Assembly: GCF_003002825.1 (NCBI RefSeq)
Contig: NZ_PVTE01000003.1
Span: 310,001 to 374,000, forward strand
DNA from: Spirosoma oryzae
GTDB taxonomy: Bacteria; Bacteroidota; Bacteroidia; Cytophagales; Spirosomataceae
DNA: 64,000 bases
Direction of reading: 5' to 3'
The notes under the pieces are model-generated. The model searched no databases, had not been told where the DNA came from, and saw nothing but the letters and a program-made list of their open reading frames with translations. Positions 7,820 through 16,708 of the stretch are shown here, in pieces (the stretch's first letter is position 1; every line of letters begins with the position of its first letter). The position numbers and the translations under genes are program-made.

Positions 7820-9007
7820 CTACCCATCAAACACCACTTTGGGATTTTTCAGACTCTTCATAGCCAGTGTCAGCCCGCTGATCGTTAGCGGAAACATGCG
7901 ATTGCCCGACCAGTCGCGAATCAGCTGCGTACTTTTTGCGTATCGCCAGTGCCCGACCGGAGTCGGGTTGAGCCAGACCAGGTTCGGAAACTGCTGCCGG
8001 AAGCGATCGAGCCATACCAGTCCGGCTTCTTCGTTGTAGTGTTCGACACTACCCCTCGGTATCGTTAGCTCGAAGGGCGACATGCTCGCATCGCCCACAA
8101 AAATTACGTTGTAATCGCGTTTGTATTTAGCAAGCACCTCGTAGGTCGACACCCGGTCGCGACGGCGGGTGTTGTCGCGCCAGAGTGTTTCGTAAACGCA
8201 GTTGTGGAAATAGAAAAATTCCAGCTGCTGAAACTGGTAGCGGGCTGCAGAAAACAGATGGGAACACAATTCGATATGGTCGTCCATCGACCCGCCTACG
8301 TCGAGTAGCATCAGTACTTTAATCCGATTTTTCCGGGCGGGCTGCGTCCGTATGTCCAACAGGCCCGCATTGCGGCTCGTCTGATCAATGGTGCCGTTTA
8401 TGTCGAGTTCCGTACCCCTTCCCTCGCGCGTCAGGGTGCGGAGTTGTCGGAGCGCCATTTTCAGATTGCGCGTGTTCAGTTCGAGCGTGTCGTCCAGATT
8501 CCGATAATCGCGCTGCTCCCAGACCTTTATAGCGCCCTGCTGCTGACCGGGCTGCGGCTCGTCATCGGCTACTGCCTGGTCACGTTGCCCGGCAGCGCCC
8601 GGAGCTGGCTTCTCCTGATTGGTGAATTCGGTCTGTTCGTCGGCTGCTGCGAGCTGCCGACGCAGTTCATTCCAGAGTTCATCACCCCCCCCCGCACTCC
8701 CCAACAGTTGCTGTTCATCGGGATAAGGCGAGCTCTCGAAAAGCTGAACAAACCAGTCGGGTGGCGTGTCCGGTAAGAACAACGACACGGTGATTTTCTC
8801 GCGGTCGGCGACGTACTGCTGAAACAATCGATCGAAAAGGTCGAGTTGTTGCTCATGCTTGATAAGAATTGTCTTACTCAGCGCGTAAAACGCGTCGATA
8901 CTTACGCCACCAACCGAACTCCGCAGCGCAGCCAGCAGAGTCAGGTATTCCGGTATGGTCACCGGAATAGCGTGCTGACGCAACAGCAGAAAAAAATCTA
9001 GAAACAT
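7820..9007 (-). CDS. CoxE-like VWA-domain protein
   Basis: A 395-residue protein. Residues 1-120 form a helical region typical of CoxE-like proteins (PVTIPEYLTLLAALRSSVGG), followed by a Gln/Pro-rich linker (about 125-160) and a von Willebrand A domain whose metal site reads LLDVGGSMDDH with D236. The MIDAS is DxGGS rather than DxSxS, as in this CoxE-like subfamily. Such proteins act with a MoxR-type AAA ATPase, thought to remodel or activate client proteins; the client is unknown. The partner ATPase gene lies directly upstream (moxR, 83 bases away), and rsmE follows 31 bases downstream. Confidence 0.85.
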   Translation of the reverse strand: MFLDFFLLLRQHAIPVTIPEYLTLLAALRSSVGGVSIDAFYALSKTILIKHEQQLDLFDRLFQQYVADREKITVSLFLPDTPPDWFVQLFESSPYPDEQQLLGSAGGGDELWNELRRQLAAADEQTEFTNQEKPAPGAAGQRDQAVADDEPQPGQQQGAIKVWEQRDYRNLDDTLELNTRNLKMALRQLRTLTREGRGTELDINGTIDQTSRNAGLLDIRTQPARKNRIKVLMLLDVGGSMDDHIELCSHLFSAARYQFQQLEFFYFHNCVYETLWRDNTRRRDRVSTYEVLAKYKRDYNVIFVGDASMSPFELTIPRGSVEHYNEEAGLVWLDRFRQQFPNLVWLNPTPVGHWRYAKSTQLIRDWSGNRMFPLTISGLTLAMKSLKNPKVVFDG

Positions 9008-9090
9008 GGCTCGTTTAGGTTAATCAGCTGAGTCATACGCTGTACAACTCCCTAAAAAAGCCGCAAAACACTTGCCAGATTGATGCCAGC

Positions 9091-9957
9091 TTAGTAGGGT
9101 CGTGTCCCCTTGTGTTTGAGCGCCAGCATCAGGTTGGTATCCTGCTCATTTTTCAATAGTGCCCCCAGGTAGGGCGGCATCTCATTGAGTGCTTCCAGAT
9201 CGATCAGATCCTCTTCAGTAACGCCAGCCGCGAGCAGCAGCCGAATCCAGTCGAGCAACTCACTGGTCGATGGTTTTTTGCGGAGTGCCTTGATGTCGCG
9301 GATACCGTAAAACACAGACATCGCCCGCAACAGCAGGTTATGAGGCAGTTTCGGGTAATGCGTTGTCACGATCCGCTGCATGGTAGCCCGGTCGGGAAAG
9401 CGGATGAAGTGGAAAAAGCAACGACGCAGAAACGCGTCGGGTAATTCTTTTTCGTTGTTGGAGGTGATGATAACGATCGGGCGATGCCGCGCAGCGATCG
9501 TTTGCTGTAATTCATAACAGTAGAACTCCATTCGGTCGAGTTCCTGCAACAGGTCGTTGGGAAACTCAATATCGGCCTTGTCGATCTCATCGATCAGCAG
9601 CACCACCTGCTCGTCGGCCGTAAAGGCTTCCCAGATTTTACCTTTCCGGATGTAATTGGCCAGGTTGTTTACCCGGTCAGTCGATTCGGCAGTTGCCCCG
9701 ACGGCCAGTTGAGAATCCCGCAGCCGCGAAATGGCATCGTACTCGTATAGCCCCTGCTGCGCCGTCGTCGTCGATTTAACGTGCCAGGTATGCAACGGCT
9801 TCTTCAGCGCCTGGGCGACTTCGAAGGCCAACAGCGTTTTCCCGGTGCCAGGTTCACCCTTGATCAGCAATGGTTTTTGTAACTCGATAGCTGCGTTAAC
9901 CGCGATACTTAGCTCATGTGTAGCTACGTACGAACTGGTTCCCGTAAACGATTGCAT
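9091..9957 (-). CDS. MoxR-family AAA+ ATPase
   Basis: A 288-residue AAA+ ATPase. Walker A is GEPGTGKT at residues 34-41, Walker B is VVLLIDEIDKAD at 118-129, sensor 1 is IITSNNE, and an arginine-finger region follows as DAFLRRCFFHF. The MoxR family works as a chaperone-like ATPase together with VWA proteins. The CoxE-like VWA gene is immediately downstream on the same strand, the usual pairing. The C-terminal lid ends PYLGALLKNEQD. An inverted repeat occupies the 83 bases upstream. Confidence 0.9.
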   Translation of the reverse strand: MQSFTGTSSYVATHELSIAVNAAIELQKPLLIKGEPGTGKTLLAFEVAQALKKPLHTWHVKSTTTAQQGLYEYDAISRLRDSQLAVGATAESTDRVNNLANYIRKGKIWEAFTADEQVVLLIDEIDKADIEFPNDLLQELDRMEFYCYELQQTIAARHRPIVIITSNNEKELPDAFLRRCFFHFIRFPDRATMQRIVTTHYPKLPHNLLLRAMSVFYGIRDIKALRKKPSTSELLDWIRLLLAAGVTEEDLIDLEALNEMPPYLGALLKNEQDTNLMLALKHKGTRPY

Positions 9958-9970
9958 GGTGGTTAACGCT

Positions 9971-10015
9971 TATAGTTTGTAGTCCTGGACTTGTCGCCGA
10001 AAACTACAAACTATA
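9971..10015. repeat. Inverted repeat between the orphan acidic gene and moxR
   Basis: TATAGTTTGTAGT (9971-9983) and ACTACAAACTATA (10003-10015) are perfect 13-base complements around a 19-base loop. It may be a distant relative of the TTTACGG palindromes, since both have A/T-rich arms starting near a stop or start codon. It lies 5' of moxR and 3' of the upstream gene and may terminate or stabilise transcripts. Confidence 0.65.
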
Positions 10016-10040
10016 AAGCAAAAACCACTATTAATAAACG

Positions 10041-10601
10041 CTATTCATCATCCTCGCTTGTGAACGAATACAGCGTTGTGTCCAGCGCCAGCGTATTCGC
10101 TTTGAACTGCTGAATAAAGTTTTCAATCACCTCGTCGGAAATGTCTTCGGTGTTCAGACACACGTCCAGGGCAACACCATAATCGGAGTCGGTATCGATT
10201 TCGATATGTTCCTGTACCTTAACGGTTTCCGTGTCTTCGATCTCACCGATAATCTCCGTCAGCGCCGTTTCCGCTTCTTCTTCGCGGTCAGGCGCGATTT
10301 TGTAACCAGCCTCGCGCTCTTCGGGTGGCGTGTAGTCGGGGTAGGTCTTCTGTACCTCTTCGACAGCCATTTCGTACACCAGACTGCTGTGGTGCAGCCG
10401 CAGGGTATACACTAGCGCGTCGTAGATAACCTCCTGTCCCTGATACTGTCCCGGAAACTGAATGTGTACGCACTCACCGGATTCCAGTACGTCCAGATCG
10501 TTGTCATCCACATACACAAACGACTTACCTGCCGCCTGACACTCTTCTTTGAGTGCGTCGATTTCCTCGGGATCAAATCCCTCGTTCTTGTAGTTTGCCA
10601 T
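10041..10601 (-). CDS. Acidic protein of unknown function
   Basis: I do not recognise this 186-residue protein. It is strongly acidic throughout (for example YVDDNDLDVLESGE, EIEDTETV, and the C-terminus FTSEDDE) and has no signal peptide or membrane segment, so it should be cytoplasmic. The secondary-structure pattern looks like mixed alpha/beta. The open frame, clean start after AT-rich sequence and sensible amino-acid use support a real gene. It lies between the GSIII gene and moxR on the same strand with 95- and 83-base gaps that both hold inverted repeats, so it may be its own unit. Confidence 0.7.
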   Translation of the reverse strand: MANYKNEGFDPEEIDALKEECQAAGKSFVYVDDNDLDVLESGECVHIQFPGQYQGQEVIYDALVYTLRLHHSSLVYEMAVEEVQKTYPDYTPPEEREAGYKIAPDREEEAETALTEIIGEIEDTETVKVQEHIEIDTDSDYGVALDVCLNTEDISDEVIENFIQQFKANTLALDTTLYSFTSEDDE

Positions 10602-10650
10602 ACGTCAAAAATAGAAGAAAACATTAGTTTGTTCACGCAACCAGACCAAC

Positions 10651-10675
10651 GGTGCGTTTCCGACTCAAACGCACC
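10651..10675 (-). terminator. Hairpin downstream of the GSIII gene
   Basis: GGTGCGTTT (10651-10659) and AAACGCACC (10667-10675) are perfect complements around a 7-base loop, 22 bases after the glutamine synthetase III stop. There is no T-run, so this is a weak terminator candidate. Confidence 0.45.
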
Positions 10676-10696
10676 TGCCTACCAATCAAGTGCTAT

Positions 10697-12886
10697 CTAC
10701 TTCACAAACAGCAGTTCACGGTATTTAACCAATGGCCAGTCTTCATCATCAACGATCTGTTCGAGTTTGTCGACTTCGTAGCGGATCGTCTCGAAATGTC
10801 CTTTTACGTCGTTCGCGTACAGCCGGGCGCGCTCGGTCGTATCGGTCACGTTGTTGGCGCGTTTGCGGGCATCGATCATCGACTCAGTCTGTTTCTTGAT
10901 CACGATAACCCGCGCCGAAATATCCCGCAGAATATCCTTGATCGGTTCGGCTTCGGCTGTCATACCAAGTTCAACCAGGTTCCGGGCCGTTTCAGCCAGT
11001 TTATGCTGGTATTTGAGCGCGGTCGACACGACGTGGTTCATGGCCAGGTCGCCCATCACCCGCGACTCGATCTGCACCGTTTTGATGTACTTCTCCAGTT
11101 CGATCTCGTACCGTGATTCGACTTCGGCGTGGTTCATGATACCCATCCGCTCGAAGAGGGCCAGCGAGTTTGGCTGCATGTAGATACCGAGCGCGTCGGG
11201 TGTCGAAGCAATGTTACTCAGGCCCCGCGTTTTGGCTTCAGCCACCCACTCGTCGGAATAGCCATTTCCTTCGAATAGAATCCGTTTGCTGGCTGTGTAG
11301 TACTCTTTCAGGATCTCGACGATAGCGAGTTCTTTCTTTTCGCCCCGCCCCAACCGCGTATCCAGATCATACTTGAACTTTGTCAGCTGGTCGGCGACGA
11401 TCCCATTTAACACGGTCATTGTCGAGGCTGAATTGGCTGAGCTGCCCACGGCCCGGAATTCAAACTTGTTACCCGTAAAGGCGAAAGGCGACGTCCGGTT
11501 GCGGTCGGTGTTGTCGCGCAGCAGATTGGGAATCCGGTTCAGGCCCAGCTTGTAATACACATTATCGCCTTTGCTGATCGAAATTTCGTTCTTGGTTTCC
11601 AGATCTTCCAGCGTTTTCGTCAGCGTTTCGCCCAGGAAAATCGAGACGATAGCCGGTGGTGCTTCGTTGGCCCCCAGCCGGTATTCGTTGCCCGCCGATG
11701 CAATGGTGGCCCGTAGCAGATCGGCGTTGTCGTGAACGGCTTTAATCACGTTTACGAGGAACGTCAGGAAGCGCAGAATCTCTTTTGGCTTGCTTGTCGG
11801 TGCCAGCAGGTTGACCCCCGTGTTGGTCCCCATCGACCAGTTGTTGTGCTTGCCACTACCGTTGATACCCGAAAACGGCTTTTCGTGGAACAGCACTTTC
11901 AGGTTATGCTTCTCCGCCACCTTTTCCATCAGATCCATCAACAGCGCGTTGTGATCGATGGCCAGATTTACTTCCTCGAAAGTCGGGGCCACTTCAAACT
12001 GCCCCGGTGCTACTTCATTGTGCCGCGTCCGGACGGGCATACCCAGCTTCATCGACTCAAACTCAAAGTCGACCATGAATGCGTTGACGCGGGGCGGAAT
12101 CGAGCCGAAGTAGTGGTCGTCCAGCTGCTGTCCCCGCGCGGGCTGATGCCCGAATACCGTCCGGCCAGCCAGCACCAGATCAGGCCGTGCATAGAACAGG
12201 GCCCGGTCGACAACGAAGTACTCCTGCTCCGGCCCGAGCGTGGGCGTCACCTTCGTAATGCTGCGGTCGAAATACTGACAAACGGCCGTGGCAGCCCGGT
12301 CGAGCGCATTGAGCGACTTGAGCAGGGGTGTTTTGTAATCGAGTGCTTCGCCGGTATAGCTGATAAAAACCGATGGAATGCAGAGCGTTTTACCACCCGC
12401 GCCGTTGTCCATCAAAAACGCCGGTGAGCTGGGGTCCCAGCCGGTATACCCACGTGCTTCGAAGGTATTGCGCAGGCCACCGTTCGGAAACGATGATGCA
12501 TCGGGTTCCTGCTGTACCAGCGCACTGCCTTTGAATTTTTCCATTGCCTTACCGTCGGCCGAAATGTCGAAGAAGGCATCGTGTTTCTCAGCCGTTTCAC
12601 CGGTGAGCGGCTGAAACCAGTGCGTATAGTGCGTAGCGCCTTTCGACACCGCCCACGACTTCATGGCACCGGCTACTTCGTCGGCAATGGCGCGGTCGAT
12701 AGGGCCGTTGGTATAAATGGCTTCGGTCACTTTCAGGTAGGCTTCGGGCGACAGCAACCCCCGCATCACTTCACTGCTGAACGTGTTGGTACCAAAAAAA
12801 TCGCCGACCCGTTCGGAGGGTGGCGTGACAATTATGGCCTGACGGCTCTGCGCAATCTCAAGCGCTTTAAAACGAAAATTAGACAT
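10697..12886 (-). CDS. glnN: Glutamine synthetase type III
   Basis: A 729-residue glutamine synthetase with the length and signatures of the GSIII (GlnN) family, typical of Bacteroidota and cyanobacteria: an N-terminal domain with VGDFFGTNTFS, an ATP-dependent catalytic core with GPEQEYFVVD, FHEKPFSGINGSGKHNNWS and NEYRLGANEAPPA, and a long C-terminal helical region. It makes glutamine from glutamate, ammonia and ATP in the cytoplasm. It has its own candidate promoter, and a terminator for the next glutamine synthetase lies between the two, so both enzymes seem separately transcribed. Confidence 0.95.
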   Translation of the reverse strand: MSNFRFKALEIAQSRQAIIVTPPSERVGDFFGTNTFSSEVMRGLLSPEAYLKVTEAIYTNGPIDRAIADEVAGAMKSWAVSKGATHYTHWFQPLTGETAEKHDAFFDISADGKAMEKFKGSALVQQEPDASSFPNGGLRNTFEARGYTGWDPSSPAFLMDNGAGGKTLCIPSVFISYTGEALDYKTPLLKSLNALDRAATAVCQYFDRSITKVTPTLGPEQEYFVVDRALFYARPDLVLAGRTVFGHQPARGQQLDDHYFGSIPPRVNAFMVDFEFESMKLGMPVRTRHNEVAPGQFEVAPTFEEVNLAIDHNALLMDLMEKVAEKHNLKVLFHEKPFSGINGSGKHNNWSMGTNTGVNLLAPTSKPKEILRFLTFLVNVIKAVHDNADLLRATIASAGNEYRLGANEAPPAIVSIFLGETLTKTLEDLETKNEISISKGDNVYYKLGLNRIPNLLRDNTDRNRTSPFAFTGNKFEFRAVGSSANSASTMTVLNGIVADQLTKFKYDLDTRLGRGEKKELAIVEILKEYYTASKRILFEGNGYSDEWVAEAKTRGLSNIASTPDALGIYMQPNSLALFERMGIMNHAEVESRYEIELEKYIKTVQIESRVMGDLAMNHVVSTALKYQHKLAETARNLVELGMTAEAEPIKDILRDISARVIVIKKQTESMIDARKRANNVTDTTERARLYANDVKGHFETIRYEVDKLEQIVDDEDWPLVKYRELLFVK

Positions 12887-12914
12887 ACAGTGGGTGTAGG
12901 TAAAAATGCGTGAT

Positions 12915-12946
12915 CAAACTTACGCGACAGCCGGTTGCTTTTCCAA
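12915..12946 (-). promoter_or_regulatory. Candidate promoter of the GSIII gene
   Basis: On the minus strand TTG (12944-12946), a 21-base spacer and TAAGTTTG (12915-12922) fit the Bacteroidota -33/-7 pattern. The -7 box lies about 28 bases upstream of the ATG at 12886. Confidence 0.6.
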
Positions 12947-12956
12947 CGGCTCCACG

Positions 12957-12986
12957 AAAAAAGCCCGGTTCCTGACGAAACCGGGC
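12957..12986 (-). terminator. Rho-independent terminator of the GSII gene
   Basis: On the minus strand GCCCGGTTT, a short loop and AACCGGGC are followed by TTTTTT. It lies 24 bases past the stop of the type II glutamine synthetase gene. Confidence 0.85.
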
Positions 12987-13010
12987 TTCTCACTAAAAGA
13001 TAGTAGCAAA

Positions 13011-14048
13011 CTAAGCCGTTTCCAGCACGTCAGCCGACTTAACGGTCTTGATGATAACAGCCGCTACTTTGTATGGATCGGCAGCCGAGTTCGGGCGACG
13101 ATCTTCCAACCAGCCTTTCCAGCCGCGCTCTACCGTAGCGATAGGGATACGGATCGATGCACCCCGGTCAGATACGCCGTACGAGAACTGCGTGATCGAC
13201 TGGGTTTCGTGCTTACCGGTCAGACGCAGGTGGTTATCAGCCCCGTATACGTCGATATGTTCTTTGATAACTTCAGGCGAGCTACCGAACGATTCGCAGA
13301 TTTTCGAATACACTTCTTTGCTACCCGCCGTACGAAGCGTCGAGTTCGAGAAGTTTGCGTGCATACCCGAACCGTTCCAGTCGGTGTCGCCCAGGGGCTT
13401 GCAATGCCAGTTGATCGATACGTTGTATTTCTCACCGATACGCTCCAGGAGGTAACGGGCTACCCAGATTTGGTCACCGGCAGCCTGTGCGCCTTTGGCG
13501 AAGATCTGGAACTCCCACTGACCCGTCGCTACCTCAGCGTTGATACCTTCAACGTTCAGACCTGCGTCCAGACAAGCGTCGAGGTGTTCTTCTACGATGT
13601 AGCGGCCGTAGGCGTTCTGTGCGCCAACCGAGCAGTAGTATGGACCCTGACCGCGCGTTGGGAACCCTTCAGCCGGGAAGCCCAGTGGCTTGTCGATAGC
13701 CATGTCCCACAGGAAATACTCCTGTTCGAAACCAAACCAGAAATCGTTATCGTCGTCCTGAATCGTTGCCCGACCGTTTGATTCGTGCGCTGTTCCATCG
13801 GCGTTCAGTACTTCGCACATAACGAGGTACCCGTTTTTACGCTGGGGATCAGGGCAGATGAAAACGGGCTTCAGCAGACAGTCTGATGAGCCACCCGGTG
13901 CCTGTTCGGTCGATGAACCGTCGAACGACCACATCGGGCAATCGTCCAGATTACCGGAGAAATCGTCTTCAATTTTCGTCTTAGAACGGAGGCTTTGAGT
14001 GGGCTTATAACCATCAAGCCAAATGTATTCCAGCTTCGACTTTGCCAT
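13011..14048 (-). CDS. Glutamine synthetase type II (eukaryotic type)
   Basis: A 345-residue glutamine synthetase of the GSII group, the short type best known from eukaryotes and some bacteria. It shows EYIWLDGY, WSFDGSSTEQAPGGSSD (beta-grasp domain), FGFEQEYF, the ATP-grasp-like NGSGMHANFS segment, HETQSITQFSYGVSDRGASIRIP and a C-terminal RRPNSAADPY. Key metal and substrate residues (E in EQEY, EGINAEV, H in HANFS) are present, so it should be active. It catalyses the same reaction as the GSIII gene just downstream. A TATATTTG -7 box lies upstream and a strong terminator downstream. Confidence 0.95.
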   Translation of the reverse strand: MAKSKLEYIWLDGYKPTQSLRSKTKIEDDFSGNLDDCPMWSFDGSSTEQAPGGSSDCLLKPVFICPDPQRKNGYLVMCEVLNADGTAHESNGRATIQDDDNDFWFGFEQEYFLWDMAIDKPLGFPAEGFPTRGQGPYYCSVGAQNAYGRYIVEEHLDACLDAGLNVEGINAEVATGQWEFQIFAKGAQAAGDQIWVARYLLERIGEKYNVSINWHCKPLGDTDWNGSGMHANFSNSTLRTAGSKEVYSKICESFGSSPEVIKEHIDVYGADNHLRLTGKHETQSITQFSYGVSDRGASIRIPIATVERGWKGWLEDRRPNSAADPYKVAAVIIKTVKSADVLETA

Positions 14049-14097
14049 GAGTACAGGTGGATTATTTTTTAATTGGGCTACACAATAGAATGTCCGG

Positions 14098-14105
14098 CAA
14101 ATATA
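14098..14105 (-). promoter_or_regulatory. Candidate -7 element of the GSII gene
   Basis: Minus-strand TATATTTG matches TAnnTTTG 50 bases before the ATG. Apart from this and the mtaB -7 box, I see only AT-rich sequence in the 356-base gap between this gene and the mtaB open frame. Confidence 0.5.
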
Positions 14106-14407
14106 CGCGGCAATAACAGAATTAATAAAGGTGCTTTTGACTGATTACCTTATTTACTACTGATTTTACGGAAAAATTATAATTTTAATTCGTAATATAC
14201 CTTACTACGCCGTATTTTAACTGGATACTCATCTCTATGCATACGCAGGCCAATCTTCAGTGATCGGCATCAGCCCGGGCCCTATAACCCTCATTTTTAG
14301 GGCTAAACACCAGTCAGAACGGCACAATTGACCTGTATCCGACTGATAATCAAACCGCCAGAAAAGCCAGACAATGCCGGGGCGGAACCCGTCACCGCTA
14401 TTTTTTG

Positions 14408-14415
14408 TACTTTTG
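14408..14415 (+). promoter_or_regulatory. Candidate -7 promoter element for mtaB
   Basis: TACTTTTG matches TAnnTTTG exactly and lies 20 bases before the GTG start of mtaB. The same octamer precedes cinA. Confidence 0.5.
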
Positions 14416-14434
14416 CCAGACAGTACAATCGATC

Positions 14435-15778
14435 GTGAAAAAAGTAGCTTTCTATACACTCGGCTGTAAACTCAACTTCTCCGAGACCTCAACGCTGGCC
14501 CGACTGATGGAACAGCAGGGTTTTGAGCGGGTAGAGTTCAATCAGCGGCCCGACGTCTTTATCATCAACACCTGCTCCGTTACCGACAATGCCGACAAGA
14601 AATGCCGGAAGATTGTCCGGGAAGCGCAGAAAATCAACCCGGACGGTTACGTGGCCATCCTGGGCTGCTACGCGCAGCTGAAACCGCAGGAAATTGCCGG
14701 TATACCGGGCGTCGACGCAGTGCTGGGTGCATCGGAAAAGTTTCGGCTGCACGAGCTGATGCCAACCTTCGTAAAAGTACCGAGCGGCCAGCCGGCGCAG
14801 GTGTTCAACTCCCCGATCGAACACGCGATCGAATACCACGCCAGCTATTCGCTCAACGACCGTACGCGGACATTTCTGAAGGTTCAGGACGGCTGCGATT
14901 ATCCCTGCGCCTACTGTACGATTCCGCTGGCACGGGGCAAAAGCCGCTCCGACACCATAGCCAACGTAGTGCGCTCAGCGCAGGAAATTGCAAGTCGCGG
15001 ACGGTCGGCCGCTGCCGTGAAGGAAATCGTATTGACGGGGGTCAACATCGGCGACTTCGGTCTGATCGACGGGCAACGGCAGACAACATTCCTGGCGCTG
15101 ATTCAAGCATTGGATGAGGTCGAGGGTATCGAGCGCTTCCGCATTTCGAGCATCGAACCAAACCTGCTGACTGATGAGATTATCGCCTTTGTGGCGCAGT
15201 CGAAACGGTTTGTGCCGCACTTCCACATACCACTCCAATCGGGTTCCAATCAGGTGCTGAGCCTGATGCGTCGGCGCTACAAACGCGAACTCTACGCCGA
15301 TCGCGTGGCAAAAATAAAGGCACTTATGCCCGACGCCTGCATCGGTGTCGACGTGATTGTCGGTCACCCCGGCGAAACCAACGACGCTTTCCTGGATACG
15401 TACACGTTTTTGAACGAACTGCCGGTGTCGTACCTGCATGTGTTCACCTATTCGGAGCGGCCAAATACAACGGCGCTGGGCATCAAACCCGTCGTGCCGG
15501 GATCGGTACGGGCCGAACGGTCGAAGATGCTGCATATTTTGTCCGACAAAAAACGGCGGGCGTTCTACGAATCGCAGGTGGGTCGGGCGGCTACTGTGCT
15601 GTTTGAAGAAGACGTAGCCGACGGTCAGATGCAAGGCTTTACCGAAAACTACGTCCGCGTCGTAGCCACCTACGATCCGCTGCTGATCAATGAACTGAAG
15701 CCAGTACAGCTTACAGGTTTGACGCCCGACGGGCTGATGAACGTCAGCGAACTGGCTGAGGTCGTAGCGGCCCATTGA
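14435..15778 (+). CDS. mtaB: tRNA threonylcarbamoyladenosine C2-methylthiotransferase MtaB
   Basis: A 447-residue radical-SAM methylthiotransferase. Three N-terminal cluster cysteines are C11 (TLGCKLN), C47 (NTCSVT) and C78 (GCYAQ); the radical-SAM CxxxCxxC is C154, C158 and C161 in DGCDYPCAYC; a TRAM-like region closes the protein. MtaB adds a methylthio group to t6A at position 37 of tRNAs reading ANN codons. The start is GTG at 14435, since VKKVAFYTLGC is where the family begins. Upstream in-frame starts would reach back across the candidate promoter. Confidence 0.92.
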   Translation: MKKVAFYTLGCKLNFSETSTLARLMEQQGFERVEFNQRPDVFIINTCSVTDNADKKCRKIVREAQKINPDGYVAILGCYAQLKPQEIAGIPGVDAVLGASEKFRLHELMPTFVKVPSGQPAQVFNSPIEHAIEYHASYSLNDRTRTFLKVQDGCDYPCAYCTIPLARGKSRSDTIANVVRSAQEIASRGRSAAAVKEIVLTGVNIGDFGLIDGQRQTTFLALIQALDEVEGIERFRISSIEPNLLTDEIIAFVAQSKRFVPHFHIPLQSGSNQVLSLMRRRYKRELYADRVAKIKALMPDACIGVDVIVGHPGETNDAFLDTYTFLNELPVSYLHVFTYSERPNTTALGIKPVVPGSVRAERSKMLHILSDKKRRAFYESQVGRAATVLFEEDVADGQMQGFTENYVRVVATYDPLLINELKPVQLTGLTPDGLMNVSELAEVVAAH

Positions 15779-15782
15779 TAAA

Positions 15783-15820
15783 CAGCGCAGCGGGCACCGT
15801 TACCGATACCCGCTGCGCTG
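15783..15820. terminator. Hairpin terminator between mtaB and a lipoprotein gene
   Basis: CAGCGCAGCGGG (15783-15794) and CCCGCTGCGCTG (15809-15820) are perfect 12-base complements. It starts 5 bases after the mtaB stop, between convergent genes. No T-run follows directly. Confidence 0.7.
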
Positions 15821-15838
15821 TCACTAATACGGTTTTGA

Positions 15839-16432
15839 TCAATAGGAATCGATTCCGATCAAACTGACGATCGTGCCGAGTGCCCCGAATAAGGTTACGA
15901 CAAGACCGATGAAAATAAGCGGTCCCGTACTTAGCGTCATCAGCAGTATCCCCGCAATCAATACAGCGATGCTGAGGATCAGCTTTCCTTTCATGATCAT
16001 CGGCTTTTGCGGCTGATTGGGGGCCAACTGCCGGCTGATCTGTTTGTTTACTTTCCGCAGCACCAGCCGCTCCATACCGGTCAGTTTACGCGGAGTAGTG
16101 GTTTCCGTTAAACGCCGGGTTTCAGCGGTCGACACCAGCCGCGTTCCCGCCTGACTTACGCGGTTATCCAGCGACTTGCTGACCGGCAGCTGATCGGTTT
16201 GCCAGACATAGGCATTCGCGGGGTCAACTTCTGTGCGCGACGGGGCAATTGTCTGACTCGACTCACCCAGTGGTTGAACGGGTTTGGTCATCGTCACGGT
16301 CTGTCCGCCCAATCGGGATGCGGGCTGAACGGGACCACGGTGGAAATAAGCCACTGGACGGCTACAGGATGCTAACAGGGCGACGGCGAGTACGGTACTG
16401 CCCAGCGATCGGGTAAAGAAGCGAGTCATCAC
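15839..16432 (-). CDS. Putative lipoprotein with C-terminal membrane segments
   Basis: A 197-residue protein. The N-terminus has a lipoprotein signal: a hydrophobic stretch then LLASC, with the lipobox Cys near residue 23. The middle is Thr/Ser/Pro-rich. After MIMKGKLILS come two closely spaced hydrophobic stretches, ILSIAVLIAGILLMTLS and GPLIFIGLVVTLFGALGTIVSLIG, a pair common in short Bacteroidota membrane proteins. I do not recognise a named family. It is convergent with mtaB. Confidence 0.7.
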   Translation of the reverse strand: MMTRFFTRSLGSTVLAVALLASCSRPVAYFHRGPVQPASRLGGQTVTMTKPVQPLGESSQTIAPSRTEVDPANAYVWQTDQLPVSKSLDNRVSQAGTRLVSTAETRRLTETTTPRKLTGMERLVLRKVNKQISRQLAPNQPQKPMIMKGKLILSIAVLIAGILLMTLSTGPLIFIGLVVTLFGALGTIVSLIGIDSY

Positions 16433-16708
16433 ATTGAGGTTTTAAAGAAACTGATCGGGCGTTGATCTGCTGTGACGCGAACGTACCCACGGCCTAAAAG
16501 TAGGCGAATTGATACCAGCCTTTTGACACAGCCAACGTTTCTAATCACTTCTTAACCGTTCTATAAGTAGTCTATAATCAGTACTTTTACAGAAAAAGTA
16601 AACCTATACAGGAGTTTTCGCGCTATTTATCACTGCTTTGTTCCCTATTTAGTTTGTGCCAAACTGGCAATTCATAGTTCAGCCCTCTTTACTAACGACT
16701 ATCACCGT

